A DNA stretch of 64,000 nucleotides from Lepas anatifera (GCA_034440635.1 JAOTON010002098.1:1101501-1165500), one strand, 5' to 3'; shown: positions 31,400 to 43,986, numbered from the stretch's first letter. Made by a program: numbers and translations. Notes: a model not told the origin generated them from the sequence alone.

Positions 31400-33120
31400 G
31401 ATTCTGCAGTGCTAGGAACTCCAGGGAATATACCTGCAAGGGTGACCAAACCCACAGCTGAGGCGCAGTACAATGGTGGCGGAACTTCCGATGAGTCATA
31501 CACGACAGAGTATTCTGAGACCCGGCAGGGGATCCCAGCACTGGTGACGGCATTCGTGACCGGGAGCAGTTACGGGGACGGAGCTTAGATTTGTGGACTG
31601 GTAAAACCGGATTCTGCGCATCAAAGGTGATACTATCAAAAAGCGAAATGAATATGGATATGTCTCAGGGACAGACCCAGGTTGAAAGGCGGCGACCCTA
31701 CCTTAGGTTTGTTCCCCGGTGAATATCGGCCACTAAAGACAGCCAGTTTGTCCCAGGGCAGTTGAATAACGGGTACTTCAAAGTTTCGTACCCAAAGTGA
31801 TCAAAATCATAGTTTAGTACCAGTTTTAGTTTAACCTACCAGGAAAATGCTAGAAATAATACCAGCCAAATACATTCATATAAGGTAAACACAAACGGCT
31901 GCAGATGGTGACTGCGGTATTTGTTGGTACCCAAAACAAGGAGGGGCAGTACGTGGGTACGATTGAAGATTTTATTGCTGTCAAAATTTTTGAGGTCCAT
32001 TCCTTCGCTCTTAAATGTTTTCAAAGGAGCCCATATGTTATTCGAATTACTTTTCTGGTAGTTGCTTCCATGTGGGTAGTAAGCAGAGGTGTGAAATCGG
32101 CCAGTAGCGGTATGCGACCGGTGAACATGACTGCGTAGCAGGTATAGGTTGGATCCAGGATTGGAGTGGGTTCCTTGCGGGGGAGGGGGGCGGCGCTATC
32201 CGGAACAAGTGGCGCTAATTTTGGCCGATAAAACCCATCAGGTGGGCGCAAAATTATACAGCAGCGCGCCGATTTTCGCATTGGGGAAGGGGGAGGCGGG
32301 AGAAGCGACATTTCAAGGGGCGCCATCGATCCTTCAGAGCAGAGGTCAGACAAAGTCCCAACGTGCCAACATAGTTGGGGAAGATCTTCAGCTGCCAGGG
32401 AGTCTAAACAGATTCTTTCTTCCTCTACTGCAGTATTTCTGGTCTTCTGACATGTGAACATTATATCTTACTTTTACTTATGTGGTACTATTGAGCTGTG
32501 GATTTTCGACTTTGTGGACTATTTGACCATTTGACGTTTAGATAGTTATTCATGGGGACGTTCTAGCTTTGACTCTTTGTTCTTGAGGTCTAATTAAAAT
32601 GTGGACTATTTGAACCGTTGACTATTTGAACATCGCGTGAATTCACATATCTGTAGTCCTTCTGCTTCATCATTTTCACTGGCGCTAGCACTAGCAAAAA
32701 ACCTGCTTTCAGCCATTTTAAACGAATCAGAAGCCAGGGCAATTTTCGAGGGCAGTCGAGCGCAGGACCCCGGGGACTGTGTTTAAGTGAATGCGTTCGC
32801 ACCGCGGTGGAAGAGTTGGGGTAAGTTGGAGCTCGGCTGACAAGCTGGCGCACGCGTTGCAAATTGTTATAGAGCACAAGGCAAAAAGTGCGCCGGACTC
32901 GTCTACATAGTTGTGTAGGATGTGGATTCGTAGACTGTATTGCTTTGGTTGGGGATTTGAACCTCGCGGTGAAAAATTATTATTATGGCCTTGGTAGTAA
33001 TAGAATAAGGAAACTGGGACTGGTTGGGGGCGCATAATTGACGCACCCACGCGCGGCACTCGGTCCATACTGGTTTCATATAATTCCTGTTATTTTTCAA
33101 GAACCTTTAAAAAGTGGGGC
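31400..33120. other. No gene recognised; MITE fragment and tRNA-like scrap
   Basis: At 32147-32340 there is a hAT-like MITE fragment (GGTTGGATCCAGG, GGTGGGCGCAAAAT, GGGGCGCC). On the minus strand at about 32950-32975, GAGGTTCAAATCCCC resembles a Pol III B box, perhaps from another SINE. No exon is supported. Confidence 0.35.
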
Positions 33121-33399
33121 GTAGACAGGGGCGCAAGTTTCCATATATTTGGGGGGCTCGAGCCCCCCCAATGCTCGGAGAAGCCCCCCAATGACCCGAC
33201 GAGCCCCCAAATCCCAAGTTGCGGGCCCCTGCGGACAGAGCCGGGCCCCTGCCACGATTCCGGGCCCCAGTGGTCTACTTGGGCTAGCTTTGGCTGAGGC
33301 CAGGCTCCCTGGCATGCTTGCGGGTGCCCTGTGGGCCACCCTTAACCTCGGTGTCCGCAATCGGGCCCCTAACGATATATTTCAGGCCCACTTTGACCA

Positions 33400-36300
33400 C
33401 AGCCGGGTCCCTAATTCCGGCAGTCTCGGGCCTCCTGTCATCCAACCGGGCCCTCTGTGATCCACCCGGGCCCCCTGTGGACTGCAACCGGGCCCCCTGT
33501 AATCCACCCGGGCCCCCTGTGACTGCAGCCGGGCCCCCTGTGATCTATCCGGCCCCCTGTGACTGCAACCGGGCCCCTCTTTGATCCACCCGCACCCCTG
33601 TGACTGCAACCGGGCCCCTCTTTGATCCACCCGCACCCCTGTGACTGCAACCGGGCCCCTGTGATCCAGCCGGGCCCCCTGTGATCCACCCGGGCCCCTG
33701 AGACTGCAACCGGGCCCTCTGTGATCCACCCGGGCCCCCTGTAATTATAACCGGACCCCATATGATCCATCCGGGCCCCATGTGACTCCAACCGGGCCCC
33801 CTGTGACTGCAAGCGTGCCATCTATGATCTATCCGGGCCCCCTGTGACTGAAACCGGGCCCCCTGTAATCCACTCGGGCCCCCTGTGACTACAACCGTGC
33901 CCCATGTGATCCATCCGGGCCCCCTGTAATTACAACCGGGCCCCTATGATACACCGGGCCCCTGTGATACACCCGGGCCCCCTATGACTGCAACCGGGCC
34001 ATCTGTGATCCACCCGGGGCCCCTGTGACTGCAATCAGGCACTCTGTGACTGCAACCAGGCACTCTGTGACTGCAACCGGTCCCCCTGTGACTGCAATGG
34101 GCCCCCCTGTAATCCACCAGGGGCCCCTGTGACTCCAACCGGGCCCCCTGTGACTGCAACCATGCCATCTGTGATCCAACCTGGGCCCCTGTGACTGCAA
34201 CCGGACCCTCTGTGATCCACCCGGCCCACCTGTGACTGCATCCGAGCCCCCTGTAATCCACCCGGGCTCCCTATGATTACAAACGGGCCCCCTATCATCC
34301 ACCCGGGCCCCCTGTGACTGGGATCGGGCCATCTGTGATCAATCCGGGCCCCCTGTAATTACAATCGGGCCCCCTATGATTCACCCGGGCCCCTGTGACT
34401 CCATCCGGGCCCCCTGTGACTGCAACCGGGCCATCTATGATCCACCCGGGCCCCCTGTGACTGAAACCGGGCCCCCTGCCATCCACCCGGGCCCCCTGTG
34501 ACTGCAACTGGGCTATCTGTGATCCACCCGGGGCCCCTGTGGCTGCAATCAGGCACTCTGTGGCTGCAATCAGGCACTCTGTGACTGCAACCAGGCACTC
34601 TGTGACTGCAACCGGTCCCCCTGTGACTGCAATGGGCCCCCCTGTAATCCACCAGGGGCCCCTGTGACTCCAACCGGGCCCCCTGTGACTGCAACCGTGC
34701 CATCTGTGATCCAACCTGAGCCCCTGTGACTGCAACCGGGCCCTCTGTGATCCACCCGGCCCACCTGTGACTGCATCCGAGCCCCCTGTAATCCACCCGG
34801 GCTCCCTGTGATTACAAACGGGCCCCCTATCATCCACCCGGGCCCCCTGTGACTGGGATCGGGCCATCTGCGATCAACCCGGGCCCCCTGTAATTACAAT
34901 CGGGCCCCCTATGATTCACCCGGGCCCCTGTGACTCCATCCGGGCCCCCTGTGACTGCAACCGGGCCATCTATGATCCACCCGGGCCCCCTGTGACTGAA
35001 ACCGGGCCCCCTGCCATCCACCCGGGCCCCTGTGACTGCAACTGGGCTATCTGTGATCCACCCGGGGCCCCTGTGACTGCAACCGGACCCCCTATGATCC
35101 ACCCAGGCCCCCTGTGACTGCAACCGGGCCCCATGTGATCCACCCGGGCCCCCTGTAATTACAACCGGGCCCCCTTATGATCCAACCGGGCCCCCTGTGA
35201 CTGGAACCGGGCCCCCTGTGATTCACCCGGGCCCCCTGTGACTACAAACGGGCCATCTGTGATCCACCCGGGGCCCCTGTGACTGCAACCAGGCACTCTG
35301 TGACTGCAACTGGGCCCCCCTTTGATCCACCCGGGCCCCCTGTGACTGAAATCGGCCCCCCTGTAATCCACCTGGGCCCCCTGTGATCCAGCCGGGGCCC
35401 AATGTGATCCATCCTGGGCCCCCTGTGATCCATATGGGCCCTCTTTGACTGCAACCGGGCCCCCTGAGATCCACCTGGGCCCCTGTGACTGCAAACGGAT
35501 TCCCTACGTGGTTCAACCGGGCCACCTGTGACTGAAACCGGGCCCCCTGTCATCCACCCGGTCCCCCTGTGACTGCAACTGGGCCATCTGTGATCCACCC
35601 GGGGCCCCTGTGACTGCAACCGGGCCCCCTACGATTCACTCAGACCCCCTGTGACTGCGACCGGGCCCCCTGTGATCCACCCGGGGCCCCTGTGACTGCA
35701 ACCGGGCCCCCTACGATTCACTCAGACCCCCTGTGACTGCGACCGGGCCCCCTGTGATCCACCCGGGCCCCCTGTGACTGCAACCGGACCCCCTGTGATT
35801 ACAACCAGGCCAGTTAAGATCCACCCGGGCCATCTGTGATCCACCCGGGTCCCCTGTGACTGCAACCGGGCCCTCTGTGAGCCATCCGGCCCCCTGTGAC
35901 TGCAACCGGGCCCCCTGTAATCCACCCGGCCCCCTGTGACTGCAACCGGCCCTCTGTGATACACCCGGGCCCCCTGGGACTGCAACCGGGCCATCTGTGG
36001 TCCACTCGGGGTCCCTGTGACTGCAACCATGCACTACGTGACTGCAACCCGGGCCCCCTGTGACTGCAACCGGGCCCTTTGTGATCCACCCGGGCCCACT
36101 ATGATCCACCCGGGCCCCCTGTGACTGCAACCGGGCCCTCTGTGAGCCATCCGGCCCCCTGTGACTGCAACCGGGCCCCCTGTAATCCACCCGGCCCCCT
36201 GTGACTGCAACCGGCCCTCTGTGATACACCCGGGCCCCCTGGGACTGCAACCGGGCCATCTGTGGTCCACTCGGGGTCCCTGTGACTGCAACCATGCACT

Positions 36301-36660
36301 ACGTGACTGCAACCGGGCCCCCTGTGACTGCAATCGGGCCCCCTGTAATCCACCTGGCCCCCTGTGATCCATCCTGGGCCCCCTGTGATCCACACGGGCC
36401 CTCTTTGACTGCAACCGGGCCCCCTGAGATCTACCCGGGCCCCCTGTGACTGCAAACGGATTCCCTGTGGTCCAACCGGGCCACCTGTGACTGCAACCGG
36501 GCTCCTGGAATCCACCCGGCCCCCTGTTATCCACCCGGGCTCCTGTGACTGCAACCGGGCCCTCTGTGATCCGCCCGAGCCCCTGTCACCGCAACCAGGC
36601 GCCTGTGATCCACCCAGGCCCCCTGTGACTGCAACCGGGACCTGTGACTGCAACCGGGCT
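33400..36660. repeat. GC-rich GGGCCCC minisatellite (20/21-bp, paired into about 41 bp)
   Basis: Alternating units CCGGGCCCCCTGTGATCCAC and CCGGGCCCCCTGTGACTGCA(A), well over 100 in all. There is higher-order structure: the block read from 34261 recurs 535 bp away at 34796, and shorter duplications occur near 35640-35760 and at 35830-36310. Minus-strand ORFs of up to 366 codons arise because the units lack stops; they are not genes. Confidence 0.92.
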
Positions 36661-37205
36661 CCCTGTGGTCCAGGAGGCGCGGGTCCTCTAATGCCACGGA
36701 CGGGCCCTTGCCATGAGTGCGGGGCCCCGTGGTCTATATGGGCTTGCTGTGGCTGCGGTCGGGCTCCCTGGCATGCTTGCTTGGGTGCGGTCCCCTTTAG
36801 GGCCGCCCATAATCGCTGTGTCCGCAAACGGGCCCCTAACGATATTCTCGGGCCCATTTTGACTGCATCCGGGGCCCTTTTTCTGGCAGTCTCGGGACCT
36901 TTTTGGTTCCTCTGTGACTGCAACCGGGCTCCTTGTATTCTGCCTTGGCCCCTTTTAGTCTGCCCGGGGCCTTTGTAGGTGGTCTGGGCTTTTGTAGTGT
37001 GCCTGGGTCCTGTGTGGTCCGCCCGGGCCCCTGTGGTCTGCCCGTGCCCCTTGTGGGCGGTCTGGGCTCCTTTTAGTCTGCCCGGGCCCTCTGTGGTCTG
37101 CTCGGGCCCCCTGTGGTCTACCCAGCCCCCTGCGGTCTGCCCGGCCCCTTGCAATTTGCCCGGGCTCCTATGGTTTTTCCGAGTCCCTGTGGTCTGCAAG
37201 GAATC
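36660..37205. repeat. Degenerate edge of the GGGCCCC array
   Basis: Units drift to GGTCTGCCCGGGCCCCT-type sequence mixed with unique DNA. The opposite edge at 33130-33400 is similarly decayed. Confidence 0.6.
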
Positions 37206-37209
37206 ACAG

Positions 37210-37381
37210 CACTAGCGGATCCAGGGGGGGGGTAAAGGTAAAATCGGGGGATTTGATGCCCTCCCCAAATTCCCCGATTTTACCGATTTTTACGGATTTT
37301 CTTCAAACAAAAACCATATGATTTTCACGATTTGGGGCCCCGTTGCCCCCTCCCCCCACCATCGGCCTGAATCCGCCCCTG
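37210..37381. mobile_element. hAT-like MITE, copy 4
   Basis: The ends CACTAGCGGATCCAGG and the inverse of CAGGGGCGGATTCAGG enclose 172 bp with a GGGGG tract and an internal AAATCGGGG inverted repeat. The flanking duplication is weak. Confidence 0.55.
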
Positions 37382-38469
37382 ATTCCACTCCTCCCACTTC
37401 GCTGTATCCGGGAACCCGTGCTATAATTTCAGGCTCCCTCTGGGCTACCCAGGCCTCCTCTGACTCTAGCCAGGCTCCTTGCCTTGCTTACGACCCCCCG
37501 TAGTTCACCACCCCCCCCCCACCGTGCGCAGCCGGGCCCCTTCCGATAAGTACTGGTTTAATCAATTGACATGTTTGTTATTTTGGCATCTCTCCGCCGG
37601 CACTACTTTTCTTCATTGATATACTTCTAGGCATTTTTGTCAGAAATGTGCATGAAGTTTTCCATTTTTGTTTGTTCTAGTGGAATTTTAAATACAGACA
37701 AATTTAAGTCTCTTAAATTTGTCTGTCAAAAAGTGTATCATATCTTGTCGTCAAATCTGGGTCTAATAATGTGGGTCCGCCGGCGAATGGTAGCCTCTCA
37801 ATTTCCCGGGCTTGTCAGCGCAGCGCGAAGGAAGCTAAGGCATGCTCCTGGCTCTCTTGTCGTATTCGCCGAGGCGAATTATTTGCACAAAGTTTGCTTT
37901 TAACTGTAAAATTGGCATGCTTATGATTCAATAGGATTGCGTCTACTCTGGAAAAGTTTCGTTAGGCTCTGATTTGGATTTTACGTTTGGGCTTTTTGTG
38001 TCAATCCAAATCGTGCTCCGATGCGCAGTGTTGAATGGCAAGTGAAGTGATTGTTTGCTATTAGCTCCTGTCGGGCTAAATCCCTAATGAGTGATGATCC
38101 CCTGTCCGGCTCCCCTGATGGCTAAATACCAAGACTTGGAGAATCCTTTGCCCCCTATGGCCGCCAGTGACGTATCTAGAATTTGGGTAAGGGGAGGGGA
38201 GGGGCAAAGCCTCAGGGGACAGGGTGGCACTTAGCCACCCAAAGGGTGCGATTTTCACCCAAAGGGCGACCAATCGTCGCATCCTGGGGAGGGGAGGGTT
38301 TGGGGGCGGCATTTCGTCCTCAGAGGCTCTTGGGTTTAAGGGGTGGCAGCCCCATTCGCCCCCCTGGTGGCCACCCCATTTACCCCGCCCCCTGGTGGCT
38401 GCAGCCGGGTTCCTACTCCCAGTAGTTAATACCCTGTGGATGCAGACGGGCCTGCCATGGATGCGGTTC

Positions 38470-39960
38470 GTGTAACTGCAACCAGCCTCTGCCATGCTTG
38501 CCATGCGGGCCCCTGTGGTATCCCGGGCCCCTATTGGTCTGATCGGGCCCCCTGTGGCCTGTTCGGGCCCCTGTGGTCTGCCCGGGCCCCAGTGTGCAAA
38601 GTATGGCATTTTCGACGAGATCTCGTCGGTGCGAGTGCCCTTGGAGACAGGAGCGAGTGGTGCGAATTTTATCAGCCTGGTGAGAATTTGCAAGACTGGT
38701 GCGAGGATGTTGACACTGAAAACTAAAAAAAAAAAATAATGACTGAATACTTAGGAAGACACAGGAGGGGGCCTTATAAAAAGTCCTTAACTAACTAATA
38801 AGAGAGGTAGTATTGCATCGTGTGGGTAGGAATGTGTGCGTTCTTCTCCCTGGTATATGGCAGATTGGTGCGAATTCTTTTAGGCTGGGGGTGCCATAAT
38901 TTTGGATGGCTGGTGCGACTCGTCTGGCCTGCTGCCATACTTTGCAGACTGGCCGGGTCCCATTTGGTCTGCACGGACCCCTTGTCTGCTAGTGCCCATT
39001 TTGTTCTGATCGAGTCCCTTGTGGTCTGCCCGGGCCTCCTGTGGTTTTCCCGGAACCCTTTTGGTCTGTCCGGGCCTCTGTGTGGCCTCTGCGGAACCCA
39101 TTTTGTCCGTTCGGGGCCCCTTTTGTCTGCGCGGGCCCTCTGTGGTTTGCCCGGGCTCCTCCCAGTCTGCAAAGTATGGCACTTTTGGTGAGATCTCGTG
39201 GTGCGGACACCCTTCAGGTGGTTCGAACTTTTGGAGCAAACAAATGCCCACTTTTGCTGAATGGTGCGAGGGAGCTCAAATCAAACACCCACAGAGGTCT
39301 GAGAAGGGAGAAACTGGTAAAAACATCGAAATTTCCGGGTCAGTGAAATTTCTCACCAATGCTTGGTGTGAATTTTAGGCTGCTGGTGGTGCGGAAAATC
39401 TACAAGGCTGGTGCGGACTCGTCGGGTCTGCTGCCATACTTTCCAGACTGGGGCCCCTCTGTGGTTAGCCCGGCCCCTGTGTACAGCTCGGGTCCCTGTG
39501 GTCTGCCCGGGTCCTTTCATCTGTCCAGGCCCCGTGTGGTTTGCCCGGGCCCGCTGCCCAGCCAGCAATTCCGACCGGGCCCAGAGCGGGCTGGGCCGGG
39601 CTCTGCCCGAGCCCTAAGACTCATAGCTGAGCCACATAGACTCGGGCTGAGCCCGACATTAGGTCGGAGGATGACAGCTTGCCCGAGCGGTAGAGCCCGG
39701 TCTTGCTTGACCATGGGCTCTGCCCAGGCGCAGCGGAGCCGGACCTGGGCTGAGCCCATGTACGCGGGCTCTGCCCAGTCAAAGCCCAGCATATATCGGG
39801 CAGAGTCCAGCGAAATTGCTGGCTGTGTATGGTCTGCTCGGGCCCCTTTTGGGCTTACCGGCGTCCTATGGTTTTCTGGGTTCCTGTGGTCTGCCCGGCC
39901 CCTTTGGTGTGTTCAGACCCTATGTGGTCTGTCTGGGCTCCTTGTGGTCTAAGAATATCG
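38470..39960. repeat. Degenerate GGGCCCC-related repeats with longer units
   Basis: Stretches of TGTGGTCTGCCCGGGCCCC alternate with longer repeated text: GCAAAGTATGGCA at 38597 and 39171, and CTGCTGCCATACTTT at 38930 and 39430. These appear to be remnants of a several-hundred-bp tandem unit. Confidence 0.5.
39559..39825. mobile_element. Small inverted-repeat element inside the array
   Basis: CAGCCAGCAATT at the left is exactly inverted at the right end. Between them is G/C-rich sequence with repeated GGCTCTGCCC and GGGCTGAGCC. Confidence 0.5.
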
Positions 39961-40159
39961 TGCAGAAACTGAAGCTGTTGTGTTAGTCGCGTATTTGCAG
40001 GAGTTCCTTATTTGTGAGCAGTTTCGTGCCCCAGGTGGTGTATCCGTGCTCCCTTTTACCGAAACCGGCCCCCTGCCATGCTTGCGGGCCCCCTGTGGTT
40101 TTCCCGGGGCAACGTGCGGCCGGTCCCATGCAACATTCGGGGAAAAATGGATGGGGCGT

Positions 40160-40845
40160 GAGAAATGTTAGGCCCCCATTCCTTTTGTACTGATCCTGTA
40201 TGAGGATTGTAAAGGAAAATAGGCAGTACCACCTATTCATAGTACCCCTTGACCGGTACCCAGTGTTGTAAAATGCCATGAACTGGCAAGGTGAATGGAT
40301 CAGAAAAAGGTGTCTTGATCATGTAACATAAATATCAGTAGGTTCGATTTCCCCACTGATAAAGGAATTTCGCACTTTGATCTCTACCTTCCATTTGTAT
40401 CAAATTATTCGCGATAATGCGATTTCGTTCCAGGTGTGAATGTTAAAATGGTTGGACAGTATAAACATAAGTCGGGTGCACAAAAGCGTAAAACAAAGAA
40501 CATTCAATACCGAGGGGCTGCTCTGGCAAAACTACCCAAACTTTGTTCATTTTTCTGGTAAACTATGAATCTAGAATCGTCTTGCTAATTTTGCAAACTG
40601 TTATAAAATGACCCCGATCATATTTGCATTTAATCTCTAGCAACGTACGCGTCCACTTAAAGTAGTTAACATCACTACTATTTTTGGTACTTTGCAAGCT
40701 AAGTTCATTTATCGACCGCAAAAAAATTAAAACCCCAATTTAAAACTAACTCAGAAAAGTGCAATGTGTATAGTTTTCAGCAAAACGGTAAAGTAAGGTT
40801 GTAATTTCAATCCTTCTTTTCCTGATCATTGCCTTCCTCGGCCAG
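40160..40845. other. No feature recognised
   Basis: AT-rich single-copy-looking DNA upstream of the possible exon at 40846. Confidence 0.35.
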
Positions 40846-40961
40846 GCCATCAGCCGGATCCCGTTTGCTAAAAGACCCTCCAGCATCCATCCCTCCTGCG
40901 TCGTCCGGGGCTGATCTCGTTGTACCTCCGGAGGAGAGCATCCGCGTGGACGACAAAGACG
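40846..40961 (+). CDS. Possible internal exon, unknown gene
   Basis: A strong pyrimidine tract (TCCTTCTTTTCCTG ... CCTTCCTCGGCCAG) ends in AG at 40845, and a donor GACG|GTAAGT follows at 40961/40962. The 116 bp between are open in one frame, with one base before and one after 38 codons: PSAGSRLLKDPPASIPPASS, then ADLVVPPEESIRVDDKD. The composition is that of a disordered, acidic/proline-rich linker. No partner exon was found, so this is a candidate only. The PLE insertion begins 25 bp into the downstream intron. Confidence 0.4.
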
Positions 40962-41027
40962 GTAAGTAGACACCTACTTGTCCAATTATATAAATATATA
41001 GGACTTCTCCACTAGTGAAAATGAAAA

Positions 41028-41075
41028 ACATTCGGAGCTTTCGGCTATATTTTATCAGCCTTCGTCAGCGAGTGG
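41028..41075 (-). ncRNA. Hammerhead ribozyme motif (PLE 2, left arm)
   Basis: Minus-strand mirror of 43379-43426: CUGACGA at 41068-41062, helix II GGCU/AGCC, GAAA, self-complementary AGCU, then C at the cleavage position. Core identical to the right arm. Confidence 0.6.
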
Positions 41076-41597
41076 TCGGATCGATCGGTGGACATCGGAA
41101 GACAAGACACGTTACAAAAATTATATAACAAGTCCAAAAAGGATTCCAGGAAACGTGCACGAGTAAGAGAGTTACCTACCTGAAGCACATTTTAATAACC
41201 ACGCAAATTATCATATTTTGATATTCAACGATTAAGGGTAGCTTATACAGTACAGCATAATAATGGTAGGTAATTGACGCACATCATATGCTAGTATAAA
41301 AATGCTAATGGTTAGTAAAGAGCTAAAAAAGAGAATATAAGATTCATTGCAACATCATAGTTAATAAAACTAAGAACAAGTGTCTAATAATAACGGTAGG
41401 TACTTCACACATTAAATACTAGTACAAATGTCAATGTTATTTAAAAAGCTACAAAAATATATAAAAGTTAAGAAACACATCCTGCCATCCTATATATAAA
41501 TATAAATATAAATATAAAATACAAATACAATATATGACAATCCTATAACAATAATATAAAACTAGCCGATCACAAACATATGTTAAAGTTATCAAAA

Positions 41598-42335
41598 CTA
41601 TTTAGAGCTACAGCTATGTATAATGGGAAGCCACCTGTCGTGAAACCTGCTCCCAGAGTTCCGGTTGATGTTGGCGTCGTTCGGTGATGTCAGTACCGTC
41701 TCACGACGGCCAGCAGTGCGGATGTAAGCGGACTCTAGGAGCAGGCGTTGATGATAGTTGGTGGCGTGGTCCAGGATTTGGGCTTGGTCAAAGTGAGGGG
41801 TGCAGGTCCGGTGGGTGCTGAAAGCTGAGGTGTTGGCTTTCGACCGATTGCTTCCTCTCCAGCTTTCCCTGTGTTCTTTTACTCTTGTTTGCAGTTCTCG
41901 GTCGGTTTCTCCGATGTAGGTGACGGGCTTGCCATTCACGGAACATGAACATTGTATGCTGTAAATGATGTTTGAGTTCTGTTCTTTTGGTAGGTGATGT
42001 TTCGCTTTGCTGCAGAGGATGCTGGATATGGTTCGTTGTGGTTTTGACACCAGCTGTACGCCGATTGCCCGACTTGCACGTTTTAACTGGTAAAACGACG
42101 GCCCTGTAAATGGTACTGAAAACCGAACTGGAAGAGACTGGTTGTTCGACCCCGCTGGGGCAGGGAGGGCACGGGCCTTGAGCTTGATGTCCTCAGCGGT
42201 TTTTGTGATGGTGGACTTGATCGTAGTTAGTGGGTATCCGTTCTGCTGGAACTTTTCTTGGACGAATAAAAGCTCCTTCTCTCGGTCCTTGACAGTGCTG
42301 CAGTATCTGTAGGCTCTGTAGGCTCTGATTTTTTC
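41598..42335 (-). pseudogene. PLE linker plus GIY-YIG nuclease (5'-truncated)
   Basis: The frame is open from the inner breakpoint, near 42335, to the stop at 41598. It reads EKELLFVQEKFQQNGYP in the linker, then a cysteine-containing segment around IYSIQCSCSV. The nuclease signature follows: VTYIGETDRELQTRVKEHRE, and LLLESAYIRT with the likely metal-binding E. PLE proteins consist of a reverse transcriptase followed by this GIY-YIG domain; the transcriptase is absent here. The 3' end is intact, so only the start is lost. It is the longer of two inverted copies. Confidence 0.75.
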
Positions 42336-42339
42336 AGTA

Positions 42340-42855
42340 CCATTTACAGGGCCGTCGTTTTACCAGTTAAAACGTGCAAGTCGGGCAATCGGCGTACAGC
42401 TGGTGTCAAAACCACAACGAACCATATCCAGCATCCTCTGCAGCAAAGCGAAACATCACCTACCAAAAGAACAGAACTCAAACATCATTTACAGCATACA
42501 ATGTTCATGCTCCGTGAATGGCAAGCCCGTCACCTACATCGGAGAAACCGACCGAGAACTGCAAACAAGAGTAAAAGAACACAGGGAAAGCTGGAGAGGA
42601 AGCAATCGGTCGAAAGCCAACACCTCAGCTTTCAGCACCCACCGGACCTGCACCCCTCACTTTGACCAAGCCCAAATCCTGGACCACGCCACCAACTATC
42701 ATCAACGCCTGCTCCTAGAGTCCGCTTACATCCGCACTGCTGGCCGTCGTGAGACGGTACTGACATCACCGAACGACGCCAACATCAACCGGAACTCTGG
42801 GAGCAGGTTTCACGACAGGTGGCTTCCCATTATACATAGCTGTAGCTCTAAATAG
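42340..42855 (+). pseudogene. PLE GIY-YIG nuclease, inverted second copy
   Basis: Same peptide as the minus-strand copy from VPFTGPSFYQLKRAS onward, ending at the same stop. The one difference I saw in the coding part, near 42509, is a silent T/C change in a cysteine codon (TGT versus TGC). It is shorter at its 5' end than the opposite copy. Confidence 0.75.
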
Positions 42856-43378
42856 TTTTGATAACTTTAACATATGTTTGTGATCGGCTAGTTTTATATT
42901 ATTGTTATAGGATTGTCATATATTGTATTTGTATTTTATATTTATATTTATATTTATATATAGGATGGCAGGATGTGTTTCTTAACTTTTATATATTTTT
43001 GTAGCTTTTTAAATAACATTGACATTTGTACTAGTATTTAATGTGTGAAGTACCTACCGTTATTATTAGACACTTGTTCTTAGTTTTATTAACTATGATG
43101 TTGCAATGAATCTTATATTCTCTTTTTTAGCTCTTTACTAACCATTAGCATTTTTATACTAGCATATGATGTGCGTCAATTACCTACCATTATTATGCTG
43201 TACTGTATAAGCTACCCTTAATCGTTGAATATCAAAATATGATAATTTGCGTGGTTATTAAAATGTGCTTCAGGTAGGTAACTCTCTTACTCGTGCACGT
43301 TTCCTGGAATCCTTTTTGGACTTGTTATATAATTTTTTGTAACGTGTCTTGTCTTCCGATGTCCACCGATCGATCCGA

Positions 43379-43426
43379 CCACTCGCTGACGAAGGCTGAT
43401 AAAATATAGCCGAAAGCTCCGAATGT
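43379..43426 (+). ncRNA. Hammerhead ribozyme motif (PLE 2, right arm)
   Basis: CTGACGA (43386-43392), helix II GGCT-(10-nt loop)-AGCC, GAAA (43412-43415), AGCT as self-complementary helix III (43415-43418), C at the cleavage position (43419), then CGAATG. This pairs with the upstream CACTCG except for one mismatch. A very short helix III is typical of hammerheads in PLEs. Activity untested. Confidence 0.6.
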
Positions 43427-43696
43427 TTTTCATTTTCACTAGTGGAGAAGTCCTATATATTTATATAATTCATTCACATCCACTTATCATGTCATTTCGA
43501 TACTTGTCCAATATCCTTACATAGTTTGGCAGCTCGTTCAAAAGATTGGGTCTTCTGACTACTTTTTGGGCTAAATAGTGCAAATCAGGAACAGTGACGA
43601 ATAGCGCGCTAAAAATTGATATTTAACCTTTGCAGTCAGTTTTCGACAACAAACGGTCGAAAATACGTTTTTTCGGTCACATTTTTATTAAAAAAT

Positions 43697-43768
43697 ACGG
43701 GCCCCCCATCATGTACGGGCCCCCCATCATGTACGGGCCCCCCATCATGTACGGGCCCCCTTTCGAGC
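43697..43768. repeat. 18-bp tandem repeat
   Basis: Three to four units of ACGGGCCCCCCATCATGT. Confidence 0.9.
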
Positions 43769-43986
43769 TGGGTGCCCCCAATCGAAAACATAAAGTTGCG
43801 CCCCTGGGCGTAGAGTGGACTTTCAGCTGGGTATTGACTGACCAATGCTCAAAATGGGTGACAGGGGAGCATGATAAAATGATTTGCCTATTAGACATTG
43901 GGTAACATCTCAAGGTAAGCATGCATTACTTTAGGTACTTACCTACCTTCCTGCAAGTAAAACTCAAGTTTGCTTTGATAGCTTAA

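Larger units (their letters stand above)
40987..43500. mobile_element. Penelope-like element, inverted-copy fragment 2
   Basis: Two arms of about 1.13 kb (about 40987-42118 and 42332-43469) are inverted copies that differ at only a few positions. A 12-bp direct repeat TACTTGTCCAAT flanks the insertion (40975-40986 and 43501-43512). About 31 extra bases separate the right arm from its repeat. Each arm has the linker and GIY-YIG part of a PLE frame and a hammerhead core at its outer end; the central 213 bp extends only the minus-strand copy. The reverse transcriptase is missing: a 5'-truncated insertion. Near-identity of the arms suggests a recent event, gene conversion, or an assembly foldback. 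Confidence 0.75.

Noticed and set aside
36099..37199. 366-codon minus-strand ORF and many similar ones between 33282 and 37199
   Set aside because: They translate the GGGCCCC minisatellite; open frames occur on both strands because the unit lacks stops.
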